This document shows, piece after piece, positions 1 through 9,069 of a stretch of DNA of 64,000 nt; position 1 is the first letter of the stretch; each line of letters begins with the position of its first letter. The position numbers were made by a program, and so were the translations under genes. This stretch comes from Roseiarcus sp963732155 (lineage in GTDB: Bacteria; Pseudomonadota; Alphaproteobacteria; Rhizobiales; Beijerinckiaceae). The stretch covers positions 744,001 through 808,000 of the forward strand of contig CAVSYB010000013.1 in assembly GCA_963732155.1 (NCBI GenBank), written 5' to 3'. The notes under the pieces are model-generated. The model worked only from the letters and a program-made list of their open reading frames with translations. It was not told where the DNA came from and did no database searches.

Positions 1-64
1 CCGGCGGCGCAAAGGCGGCCGCCGATCCGCGCGTCAGGAGGAAGCTTCGCCGCCGGCCCGATCG

Positions 65-769
65 TCAGTGCTTGGCGCCGATCATCCGTTGCTCGTCGAT
101 TCTGAACAGCCCTTCGTCGGGCCTGGTCGTCAGATCGACATCGAACAGCGTCACCACCGTCTGGTAGCCCTGCGCGTCGTCGACCGTCCACTGTTTGAGC
201 GCAAAGCTTGCGGGGTCGAACAACAGCTCGATGCGCGCCGAGCCGCCGAGCGTCGCGTTGTCCTCGATCGTGATCGCGACGGCGTTTTCGTTCGTCTCGA
301 CGCCGAGCACCTGGGTGTCCTTGGCCAGATCGATGGAGTCGTCGAGCAGGAATTTCAGCGGCGTCTGGCCGATCAGATAGAGGTCCTGCGTGTCGAGCTT
401 CTGGTCGCGCACCGCGACGCTGCGTCCGTCGGCGACGATCTCCAGCCGGTCGGGCGGAGCGAACTGGAAACGCATGCGGCCGGGCCGTTCGAGGTAGAGC
501 TTGCCCTCGGCGCGATGGCCGTCCGGCCCGATCTGCACGAAATCGGCGGTCATCAGCCTGGCGCTCGCCAGCCACGCGTTGGCGCGGCGAACCGCCTCGG
601 CGGCGCTGATCGCCGGCCTGGGTCCCGGCTTGGCGTCCTTGGTTTCCTTGGCGGGCTTGGCCTTCGGCGCCGGCGCGTGCAGATCGACCGGGGCGTCCTG
701 GGCGATCGCCAGCCCGGCGGCGCCGAACAGCATCAGCGCCGGCAAAGCGATCAACCGCGCCATCGACAT
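65..769 (-). CDS. lolA: Outer-membrane lipoprotein carrier protein LolA
   Basis: Periplasmic chaperone that carries lipoproteins from the LolCDE exporter to the outer membrane. The 234-residue product starts with a signal peptide (MSMARLIALPALMLFGAAG, cleavage near AIAQ). A Lys/Pro/Ala-rich linker follows, then the LolA fold, recognisable from the stretches MTADFVQIGPDG, LYLERPGRMRFQF and FLLDDSIDL. The start at 769 is preferred because AAGGAG sits five bases upstream; the longer frame back to 943 has no such site. In related Rhizobiales lolA lies immediately after ftsK; here ftsK ends at 16445, so the pair is separated by about 15.7 kb. Family assignment is secure. Confidence 0.93.
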   Translation of the reverse strand: MSMARLIALPALMLFGAAGLAIAQDAPVDLHAPAPKAKPAKETKDAKPGPRPAISAAEAVRRANAWLASARLMTADFVQIGPDGHRAEGKLYLERPGRMRFQFAPPDRLEIVADGRSVAVRDQKLDTQDLYLIGQTPLKFLLDDSIDLAKDTQVLGVETNENAVAITIEDNATLGGSARIELLFDPASFALKQWTVDDAQGYQTVVTLFDVDLTTRPDEGLFRIDEQRMIGAKH

Positions 770-1389
770 GAGGACTCCTTGGCCGTTCCGCTCGGCGTCT
801 CTAGGCAGCCGATGTGGCGTTAGTTGGACGGGCGCGCGGCTGGACGGCCGGGCGGGGCGCGTGCGTACCGCCGCCTGTCGCGAAGCGACGAGCGTCAGAA
901 CAGCGTCGGGCGACGCAATTATATCGAAAAGAGGCTTGATCACGAACGGTGCAATACTTCGAAGGGACCCGAAGCAGGTTATTCTTGACGTTCATGGACG
1001 CACGAGTCCTTTTCAGGAATCCATAGTCGTCGCTTCGGTCGCGCGCGCAACCGGGACTGACATTTTAGTCGACGACATCAATAGAGAGCGCGAATACGAT
1101 CATGAAGACATTGCAGATCAAGCTGACTTAATGTCCGTGTGAACGAAACGTGACATTCATTGCCTACAATTTGGTCATGCGCACAAATTTGTGACAGTCT
1201 TACAACAATTGAACAGACATTGATAAATTTTTGAGCAAATTTTAGCTTGACACTGCGGCATGCTTGCTTTTGTATTAAGTTGTGACGTAACTGAGGCCAA
1301 GATTGTGCGTCCACAAAGGCGGCTATTGAAGTGGCGTCTGCGAGTTGCAGTTGCAGACGAATGATAGCGAACAGCCAAGTGGTGACATC
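770..1389. promoter_or_regulatory. Divergent intergenic region between lolA and the bcs operon
   Basis: About 620 bases without a convincing gene. The part from about 1090 to 1340 is clearly more AT-rich than its surroundings, as expected for a promoter region or for DNA of different origin. It must hold the start signals for lolA (leftward) and for the cellulose operon (rightward). It also marks the left junction of the segment that separates lolA from ftsK. Confidence 0.55.
1247..1275 (+). promoter_or_regulatory. Putative sigma-70-type promoter of the bcs operon
   Basis: TTGACA (1247-1252) is followed after 17 bases by TTGTAT (1270-1275), a good fit to a housekeeping promoter with a perfect -35 and a weaker -10. 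Transcription would begin near 1282, about 108 bases before the bcsA start. This comes from sequence inspection only. Confidence 0.4.
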
Positions 1390-3588
1390 ATGGTCAAATT
1401 GTTAGCGCTGTTGCTGTGGGCGGTCGCGACGGGCGTGACCATCCTCGTGGCGAGTCTGCCTCTCGGAGTTGAAGCGCAATTAGTTTTGGCGACCGGCGCC
1501 CTGGCGGCGATGCTGGCGATCAAGCTGGTCAATATTAAAGGCCTGTTGCGCCCGGTGTTTCTTGGTCTTGGGACCTTTGTGATCCTACGCTACCTGTTGT
1601 GGCGATTGGCCTACACCCTGCCGCCGATCAACTCGCCGCTCGACTTCGCGGCGGGTTTCGTCCTGGTGGCGGCCGAGTGCTATTGCGTCGCGATGCTCTT
1701 TCTCAGCCTTTTCACAGTCGCCGACCCGATCACCCGGCCCGCGGCGCCGCGCGTCTCGGATGACGAAGCGCCGACCGTCGACGTATTCATACCGACCTAT
1801 GACGAAAGCATCGAAATCGTCGCGCCGACCGTCGCGGCGGCCAAGCGCATGATCTATCCCGACGGGAAGTTGAACGTCTTCCTGCTGGACGATGGAGGCA
1901 CCGAAGAGAAGATCCATTCCGACGACGCGGCGGCCGCGGCGCGCGCGCTCAACCGTCGCCAAAGCTTCCAGGCGCTCTGCGCCGAGCTCGGCGCCTGCTA
2001 CCTGACGCGGGACGAGAACCGCCACGCCAAGGCGGGCAATCTCAACAACGGCCTGGCGAACAGCGAGGGCGAGCTCGTCGCGGTGTTCGACGCCGATCAC
2101 GCGCCCGCCCGCGACTTTCTGTTGGAGACGGTCGGCTTCTTCACCAAGGACGAGAAGCTGTTTCTGGTGCAGACGCCGCATTTCTTCCTGAACCCCGATC
2201 CGATCGAGAAGAACATCGGCGCGGTCGGCATGCCCGCCGAGAACGAGATGTTCTACGGCTTGGTCCAGAAAGGTCTCGACAAATGGAACGCCGCATTTTT
2301 CTGCGGCTCGGCCGCGCTGCTGCGGCGGCAGGCGCTCGACGAGGTCGGCGGATTCCACGGCTCTTCGGTCACCGAGGACGCCGAGACCGCGCTTGAGCTG
2401 CACTCGCGCGGCTGGAATAGCCTCTACGTCGAAAAGCCGATGATCGCCGGTCTGCAACCGGAGACCTTCGAATCCTTCATCGGCCAGCGGTCGCGGTGGT
2501 GTCGCGGAATGGTCCAGATGCTGTTGCTGAAGAACCCGCTGTTTCTGCCGGGTCTGACCCCGCCGCAGCGGCTCAGCTATCTCTCGAGCAGCTTGTTCTG
2601 GCTGTTTCCGCTGTCGAGAATGGTCTTCATTTTCGCGCCGTTATTATACATTTTCTTCGATATGAAAATATACATCGCCAACAGCCAGGAATTTATGGCC
2701 TACACTTTGACCTATATGGTCTCGGGGCTGATGATCCAGAGCTACGTGTTCGGAAAGGTGCGCTGGCCCTGGACCTCGGACCTCTACGAATACATCCTGT
2801 CCGTGATGTTGTTCCGCGCCGTGCTCGGCGTATTCGTCGACCCGCGCCGGCCGAAGTTCAACGTCACCGCCAAGGGCCAGACGCTCGACGAAGACCAGCT
2901 GTCGAGCCTCGCCTGGCCCTACTTCGCCCTGTTCTGCATCGTCGCCCTGAGTATGGTGATGCTCGGCCTGCGCTTCGCCAACGAGCCCGCGTCACGCGAT
3001 CTGATCACGGTGGTCGGCGTCTGGAGCGCGTTCAACCTGTGCCTCACCGGCATCGGGCTTGGAGCCGTTTCGGAGCTGCGCGAGCGGCGCAGCGTGCCGC
3101 GCGTCGCCGGCAATGCGGCCGCCAGCCTGGTGATCGGCTCCGAGACGCTGCCGGTCGCCGTCGAAGACATGTCGTTTGGCGGCTTGCGCGTAAGGATGCT
3201 TGGCCCGACCTACCTCCCGCCGCGCGGGACTGGGGTTCTGCGCATTGAAACCGGCGATCCGTCCGCCCCGGTCCTCGAGACCCCGGTCGTCAACGCAGGG
3301 CGGCGCCTCAAGAACGAAACGCGCGGCGTCGGCCTGAAGTTCTATGGGCTGAACGGCGACCGGTTCAAGATCGTCGCCAGGGTGATCTTCGCCGACATCC
3401 TGCCGATCTACCAGGCGCGCAGTGAGAACTACGCGCGAATGGGCGTCCTCGTCGGCTCTTTGCAATTCGTCTTGTGGAGCCTGAATCAGACGTCGCGCGG
3501 CCTCTACTACTTCCTGTTCAAGCGCGGTCGGGCCCCGGCGCCCCAATTCGTCGGTTCGACGCGAAGAAGCTCGGTCGCCGAAGGTTAG
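1390..3588 (+). CDS. bcsA: Cellulose synthase catalytic subunit BcsA (GT2 with C-terminal PilZ)
   Basis: Inner-membrane processive glycosyltransferase that polymerises UDP-glucose into beta-1,4-glucan and threads it through its own channel. N-terminal membrane segments are followed by the GT2 core: VDVFIPTYDES near residue 130, DDGG near 165, DAD near 234, TED near 327 and QRSRW near 366. After further membrane spans comes a PilZ domain with RSVPR near 567 and DMSFGG about 25 residues later, so activation by cyclic di-GMP is expected; a GGDEF protein lies at the end of the same gene run. The ATG at 1390 was chosen over a TTG at 1345 because it begins the hydrophobic N-terminus. At 732 residues it has normal family length. 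Confidence 0.95.
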   Translation: MVKLLALLLWAVATGVTILVASLPLGVEAQLVLATGALAAMLAIKLVNIKGLLRPVFLGLGTFVILRYLLWRLAYTLPPINSPLDFAAGFVLVAAECYCVAMLFLSLFTVADPITRPAAPRVSDDEAPTVDVFIPTYDESIEIVAPTVAAAKRMIYPDGKLNVFLLDDGGTEEKIHSDDAAAAARALNRRQSFQALCAELGACYLTRDENRHAKAGNLNNGLANSEGELVAVFDADHAPARDFLLETVGFFTKDEKLFLVQTPHFFLNPDPIEKNIGAVGMPAENEMFYGLVQKGLDKWNAAFFCGSAALLRRQALDEVGGFHGSSVTEDAETALELHSRGWNSLYVEKPMIAGLQPETFESFIGQRSRWCRGMVQMLLLKNPLFLPGLTPPQRLSYLSSSLFWLFPLSRMVFIFAPLLYIFFDMKIYIANSQEFMAYTLTYMVSGLMIQSYVFGKVRWPWTSDLYEYILSVMLFRAVLGVFVDPRRPKFNVTAKGQTLDEDQLSSLAWPYFALFCIVALSMVMLGLRFANEPASRDLITVVGVWSAFNLCLTGIGLGAVSELRERRSVPRVAGNAAASLVIGSETLPVAVEDMSFGGLRVRMLGPTYLPPRGTGVLRIETGDPSAPVLETPVVNAGRRLKNETRGVGLKFYGLNGDRFKIVARVIFADILPIYQARSENYARMGVLVGSLQFVLWSLNQTSRGLYYFLFKRGRAPAPQFVGSTRRSSVAEG

Positions 3589-3622
3589 GCCGCCCCCAAG
3601 CCCGTCGTTTGGAGTTGAGCGT

Positions 3623-5921
3623 ATGCGTGTCTTCGATCGGTTGGTCCGGCGGCTTAGCCCCGCCGCCGCTTCGGCGCTGGCGCTGGCGCTGGGCCACAGC
3701 CTGGCGCCGTGCGGCGCGGTTGCGGCGCAATTACGCCAAGCCGCCGTCGTTCCGGCCGAAGCGTCGCTGCTGAAGCGTTTGCCCGCGAGCCGCGATGAAC
3801 TCGTCTTTCGCGGCGAGAACGCGAGCCGCGATTGGCTGGTCTATCTGAGCCCGGCCGAAGCGGCGCGCGCCGCGAGCTTCCAGTTGGCGATGCTCAACGC
3901 GGTCGTTGTCCTGCCCGACCGATCCTCGCTCAAATTGAGCATCAACGGGCATCCGTTGTCGACGCTGCCGATTTCGATCGCCTGACGGAATCACGGTCGT
4001 CAGGGTCAAAATTCCCGCCGGCGTGCTGACGCCTGGCTTCAACAAGGTGCATATGAGCGTCGCCCTGACGCACCGGGTCGATTGCTCCGTCAAAGCCACT
4101 TATGAACTTTGGGCTCTGCTGGACCCGGCGAAGACCGGCATCGCGCTCGAAGGCGGGCTCCCCTATTCGGTCCGCTCGCTCGATGAACTGGCCGCCGAGC
4201 CGCTGGCCGAGGACGGCACCACCCGCATTCATTTGCGCATGGCCGACAACGCCGACCCGGAATCGATCGGCCTCGCCGGGCGTTTCATCAATGTCCTCGT
4301 CCGGCGCGCGGGACTGGTCCGCCCGATCGTCGATGTCGGGCCTGACTTCGGCCAAGGGTCCGGCTTCGACGTCGTTCTGGCCGACGGCTCGTCCGCCGAC
4401 GAACCGCTCGGAGGGCTTCGCCTTCTGGGCCGCGAAAACAACGTCACGCTGGCTCGCGATCCGACGAGCGATCGGCTGGTCGTCGTTCTTTCCGGCGCCA
4501 CCCTGACCGAGCTCGACGAGCGGATCTCCGAATTGGACAGAATCGCGCCGAGGCAAACCGTCGCCCAATCGCTCGCCGAGGGCGTCGCCATCGACGCCGG
4601 CGCGCGAAAGAGCTTCGCCGAACTGGGTTTCGAGACCGACAATTTCGCCGGCCGGCATTACATGTCGACCGTCGACCTCAAGCTTCCCGCCGATTTCTTT
4701 CCCGCCAGTCACGACAGAGTTCGCCTGCTGATCGACGGCGGCGCTTCGGGCCTGCTCGATCAGAACAGCGAACTGATTTTTTCAGTCAACGGGACGATCG
4801 TCTCGTCGATGCCGCTGGTCCCGGGAAAGCCGGAGCAATTCGCGCGCAAGCTCGTGGAACTGCCGCTGCGCTCTTTTCGGCCCGGCCACAACGAGCTCGC
4901 CATCGAAGCGATCACCTCCTCGCCGTTGGATCGGCAATGCGACGTCGTCGCCGCGCACCGCGACACGCGGCTGACCATCGCGGGGACGTCGGAGCTCGAG
5001 TTTCCACAATTCGCCCATCTCGGCGCCATCCCGCAGCTACCCTCGGCGCTGGCCGGCGGCGCGGGGCGGGAACAAGGCGGACGACTGAACCTTTATCTGC
5101 CCGATCTCGAACGAGCCTCGATTGGGACCGCGCTCACGGTTCTGGCCAACATGACCTCGGCGGTCGGCAGGACGGAGACTCCGCTCGTTCATCTGGAGCC
5201 GCCTGGACCCGGCGAAGCGCCAGGCGTCGTGATAGCGCCGATCGATCAGCTTCCCGAAAAGCTGGCCGCTCCGCTGCGCAGATTGATCGCGCCGCCGGCC
5301 GCCCCCGGCGACGCGGCCAATGTCGTCGGGCAAGCCGACGCGGGCGCCGGCGCCGATGCGCGGCAGGGCGCAGACCAAACCGCCGCGTCGGGCGAAACGC
5401 CGTTCAACGTCGTCTCCATCCCTCCCCTCGCCGAGGCCGGCCTCGCCATGCTGCGGAGCCACGGGTTCTTCTTCTCGATCGGCGACCGCGACGCCGGCGC
5501 GCTTCCTTTCTCCGCGAATTCGCTGCTGATCGGCGCGGTCAGCCCGACGGCCGCCCCGCAGAGCATCGGCGGCGTAGAAATTCCGCAAATCGTGCGCGAC
5601 GCATCGCAATGGCTGGTGATTACCGCGCAGACCTCCGACGGATATGCGTCCGGCGTCGAACGGCTGGTCGCCAATGGCCATTGGAGCGCCCTCGCCGGCG
5701 AGGCTGTCAGCCTGGATCTCGAGACCAATCAGTTGCGGTCCGTGCAACCCTCGCGGGTCGCCTATGTGGCGCCGGGCGGTCTGGCGCTGTCGGAGATTCG
5801 CCCGATTCTCGGAGGCGTCGTGTCCGACAACATTCTGCTCAGCCTCGGCGCCCTGATCCTCCTGATGTCGATTCTCGGCGTGTCGACCCACGTGGTGATC
5901 CGACGAATGGGTGCGCGGTGA
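3623..5921 (+). pseudogene. bcsB: Cellulose synthase regulatory subunit BcsB, split by a +1 frameshift
   Basis: Periplasmic, membrane-anchored partner of BcsA. The first fragment (3623-3985) has a signal peptide and the beginning of the BcsB fold (LKLSINGHPLSTLPIS). It stops at 3983-3985, while the rest of the protein continues in another frame from about 3978 to 5921 (PDGITVVRVKIPAGVL, then PGFNKVHMS). The C-terminus carries the expected membrane anchor (LLSLGALILLMSILGVS). Removing one base near 3978-3981 would restore one protein of about 765 residues, the usual BcsB length. GGAG eight bases before 3623 supports the start. Whether this is a real lesion or an assembly error cannot be told from the sequence; every other part reads as a well-conserved gene. 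Confidence 0.85.
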
Positions 5922-7059
5922 TTGTCAGGGCCGGGTTCGCGGGAATGCTCGTGGCCGGCTGTCTTCAGCCGGCGCCGGCAGTCGCAGGCGAGGCGACGCA
6001 GGCCTGGGCGACCCCTCCAAACCCGCTCGCCGCGGCCGCGCCCGATTCCGACCCGGCGACCCGCGACATCATCAGCGAGGTTTCCCGGACGTGGTTCAAA
6101 TCGGAATGGCGCGCCTACGCCTCGACGTTCGTCACCCCGGACGGCCGCGTCGTGGACAATGCGAACGGCGGCGTGTCGCACAGCGAGGGACAGGGCTATG
6201 GACTGCTCCTGGCGGCGATCGCCGACGACCCGGAGCGGTTCCAGGCGATTTGGAGCTGGACGCAGGAGCACATGCAGGTCCGGCGCGATCGCCTGCTGTC
6301 CTGGGAATGGGATCCGAAGAAAGGTCAGATCGCCGACCCCAACAATGCGACCGACGGCGACATTCTGGTCGCCTGGGCGCTCGCCGAAGGCGCGCGGCGG
6401 TTCGGCCGAGCCGACTACCTCGCAGCCGCAAAAGGCATCGCCGAAGCGATCGGAGCCGAGACGATCAGGAACACCGACCATGGTCCGATCCTGTTGCCCG
6501 CCGCGGCGGGCTTTGCGCGCGACGACCAGCCTGACGGACCGGTGATCAATCTGTCCTATTGGGTGTTTCCGGCCTTTTCAACGCTCAAGCAGTTGGCGCC
6601 TGGTTACGATTGGGGGGGCTCGAGGACAACGGCCTGAGGATTCTCGCCGAAAGTCGGTTCGGCCCGCTGCGCCTGCCGTCGGATTGGCAGTCCGTCGCCG
6701 GCGCCCAGCCTGCGCCAGCCAAGAAGTTTCCCGCGCTGTTCGGCTACAACGCCATTCGCCTTCCGCTCTACCTCGCGTGGAGGGGAGGGGACGCGTCGCG
6801 GCGCGCGTTGCGTCGTTTTGTCGGTCTCTGGCGCGGCAAGGGCGTCGACCCCGTCATCATCGACGTCAATACCGGCTCGGCGGGCCAGGCGTTCGACGGC
6901 GCCGGCTACCGGCTCGTGCTTGCGCTGGCGCGCTGCGCTTCCATCGGCCAGCCGATAGACGGCGATCTCCTGCGGTCTCGCGATCACTTCTATTATCCCG
7001 ACACCCTGCGGCTGCTGTCGCTCGCAGTCATTCAGGAGAGGTTTGTGCAATGCTTGTGA
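5918..7059 (+). pseudogene. bcsZ: Endo-1,4-beta-glucanase BcsZ (GH8), frameshifted at a G7 run
   Basis: Glycoside hydrolase family 8 cellulase that trims or releases nascent cellulose in the periplasm. A GTG start overlaps the bcsB stop (GTGA). SHSEGQGYG near residues 86-94 holds the general-acid Glu expected of GH8, and SWEWDPKKG and NATDGDILVAWAL are further family stretches. The frame ends early at 6637, but the downstream half (GLEDNGLRILAESRFGPLR onward to 7059) continues one frame away. The switch falls in seven Gs at 6612-6618; one more G would restore a product of about 380 residues. The N-terminus shows a lipobox-like LVAGC, so a lipoprotein form is possible. Confidence 0.83.
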
Positions 7060-8939
7060 GTCGCCTCGTCGCTGTCACGACCATTGTGATCATCGCCGCT
7101 TCGGCGGTTCATTCGCAAGGCGCCAATCCTGGCGAGGAGTTGGGCCAGAGGCCGGCGTCGCTGTTTCCCGACGCGCAGAGCGCGGGCGCCGAAACGGCCC
7201 AAACGAGCGCCGCGACCGCGCCGTCCGCCGCGACCGACGCCGTCCCGGCGGTCGAGCGCCGCCGCGCCGCCGCCTCGCCGGAGCCGGCGCAGCCCTGGGC
7301 CTTCACGCTGCCCAAGCCGCCGGCGCCGGCGTCCGACGGCGCCGCGACGGGCCACGCCAACGAGATCGACATCAGCGCGCTGCGCTATTTTGCGAGCCAG
7401 AACGACCTCGCGCGCGTGGCGGCGGAAATTCGCCTGCTGCGCGCGGAGCATCCGGGCTGGGAGCCGCCGCAGGATTTGTTCAGCCAGACCAAGAACGGCG
7501 AAGCGGAAAAGCCATTGTGGGAGCTGTTCGCCAAGCACGATTACGCGGGGGTGCGGGCGGCCATCGCGGAAATGCAACAGAACAATCCCGACTGGCAGCC
7601 CTCGAGCGACCTCGCCGGCAAGCTCGATCTCGCCGAGGCCAACGACAAGCTGGTGCAGGCTTCCGACGCGCAGCAGTGGGGCGCGGTGATCGACATCGCG
7701 GCCGCCAACAAGATGTTGTTGACCTGCGCCGACGTCGACGCGCTTTGGCGCACCGCAGAAGCGCTGGCGCGCACCGACGACGAGCCGCGCGCCGTTGAAG
7801 CCTACCGCTATATTCTCACGACCTGCGCCAAGCCGGAAGAGCGCCTGGCGACGGTTCAGAAGGCGAGCCAGCTGCTCAAATCGCCGGAAGAGCTCGACGA
7901 GCTGATGCGGCTGGGCAAACGTCTTCCAAGCGGAAAATCCGAGTTCGACTCGGTGCGCTTCGATCTCATCCGGCAAAAGGTTGGCGACGCGGCCGGCGGC
8001 AAGGCCGGCGCCGAGCCAAGCCAGGGCGAGCTCGACGCCCTGGCCGCCCACGCGCGCGCCGCCAGGGACCTCGACGATCAGCAGCTGCTGGGCTGGTACA
8101 ACTATGCGCGCAAGGATTACGTCCAGGCCGAAAGCTGGTTCAGGATGGCGCTGCAGCCAGGCCCGAACGCCAAGGCCGCCGAGGGCCTGGTGCTGACGCT
8201 GCGCGCCGCCGACAAGCTGCCGGAGGCGCAGCGGCTCGCCGTGCAATATGCGCCGCTGGACCATTTGAACCGAAAGCTCATGGTGGAGGTATTTTCGGCG
8301 ATTCTGAATGACCCCAAATCCGAGCCGTTGTCGGCCGACGACCTCACGACCTTCACCAAGGCGATCGAAGAAGAACGATCCGCCGACGGCGCCCAAGTCT
8401 ACGGTTGGCGCCTCTATAACGCCAATGACCTGGCCGGCGCGGAATCCTGGTTTCGGAAATCGGCCGAGTGGCAATCGAACGAATCGGCTGCGATCGGACT
8501 GGTCGTCACGGCCAAGCGGCTGAACCGCGCGCGCGACTATGCCGATCTCGTCGCCAAATACCGCGCGACCTACCCGAAGATCAACGAGTTCGACAGCATG
8601 ATGCGCGCAAGTTACGCGCCGGCCCGCCCCGCCTACAGCCGCAGATGGGCCGCCGCGACGGGCGACGGAGGCTGGGACAAGAACGCGGACGCGATCGTGA
8701 AGATGCTCAGGGGGGGCGATTACGATCAAACGTTGACGATGCTCGACGAGCGCAAGCAGCGAGGGCGGCTCGAACCGGTTGGTCTTTCGCTCGTTCGCGC
8801 TTGGGCGATGTACCATAAGGGAGACTGGGAAGGGGCCAAGAAAGTCTTCGCCGGCGCTGAAGCCAAAGGCCATGCTCGCGAAGCGGAGGAAGGTTTGAGC
8901 ATGATCCAGCGCGGCTATCTTCCCCCGTGGCTTCGCTGA
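7050..8939 (+). CDS. Secreted TPR-like protein of the cellulose operon
   Basis: 629-residue exported protein whose start overlaps the end of bcsZ; AGGAGAG nine bases upstream supports it. A signal peptide (MLVSRLVAVTTIVIIAASAV) is followed by a Pro/Ala/Thr-rich stretch to about residue 110. The rest is helical repeat sequence, with TPR- or Sel1-like units such as LLGWYNYARKDYVQAESWF, near-repeated later as VYGWRLYNANDLAGAESWF. It fills the place of BcsC in the operon but is about half as long, and no C-terminal beta-barrel is apparent. A periplasmic scaffold role in cellulose export or assembly is inferred from position; no exact family name is claimed. Confidence 0.7.
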   Translation: MLVSRLVAVTTIVIIAASAVHSQGANPGEELGQRPASLFPDAQSAGAETAQTSAATAPSAATDAVPAVERRRAAASPEPAQPWAFTLPKPPAPASDGAATGHANEIDISALRYFASQNDLARVAAEIRLLRAEHPGWEPPQDLFSQTKNGEAEKPLWELFAKHDYAGVRAAIAEMQQNNPDWQPSSDLAGKLDLAEANDKLVQASDAQQWGAVIDIAAANKMLLTCADVDALWRTAEALARTDDEPRAVEAYRYILTTCAKPEERLATVQKASQLLKSPEELDELMRLGKRLPSGKSEFDSVRFDLIRQKVGDAAGGKAGAEPSQGELDALAAHARAARDLDDQQLLGWYNYARKDYVQAESWFRMALQPGPNAKAAEGLVLTLRAADKLPEAQRLAVQYAPLDHLNRKLMVEVFSAILNDPKSEPLSADDLTTFTKAIEEERSADGAQVYGWRLYNANDLAGAESWFRKSAEWQSNESAAIGLVVTAKRLNRARDYADLVAKYRATYPKINEFDSMMRASYAPARPAYSRRWAAATGDGGWDKNADAIVKMLRGGDYDQTLTMLDERKQRGRLEPVGLSLVRAWAMYHKGDWEGAKKVFAGAEAKGHAREAEEGLSMIQRGYLPPWLR

Positions 8940-9069
8940 CGGCCCGCGCGAGGTTCGCCGACCGAGCGCAAGGCGCTGCATGGGGGTCGGTTTCCTGCGA
9001 GCCGCCTGGGATCCGACGCACGGGGAATTTTGGCAAGCCTCGATTTCTCCTGATCGGGAGGCGTGCGCG

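Noticed and set aside
68..823. Long open frame on the plus strand across lolA
   Set aside because: It is the antisense of lolA, Arg/Gln-rich, with no start signal; lolA has clear family motifs and a ribosome site.
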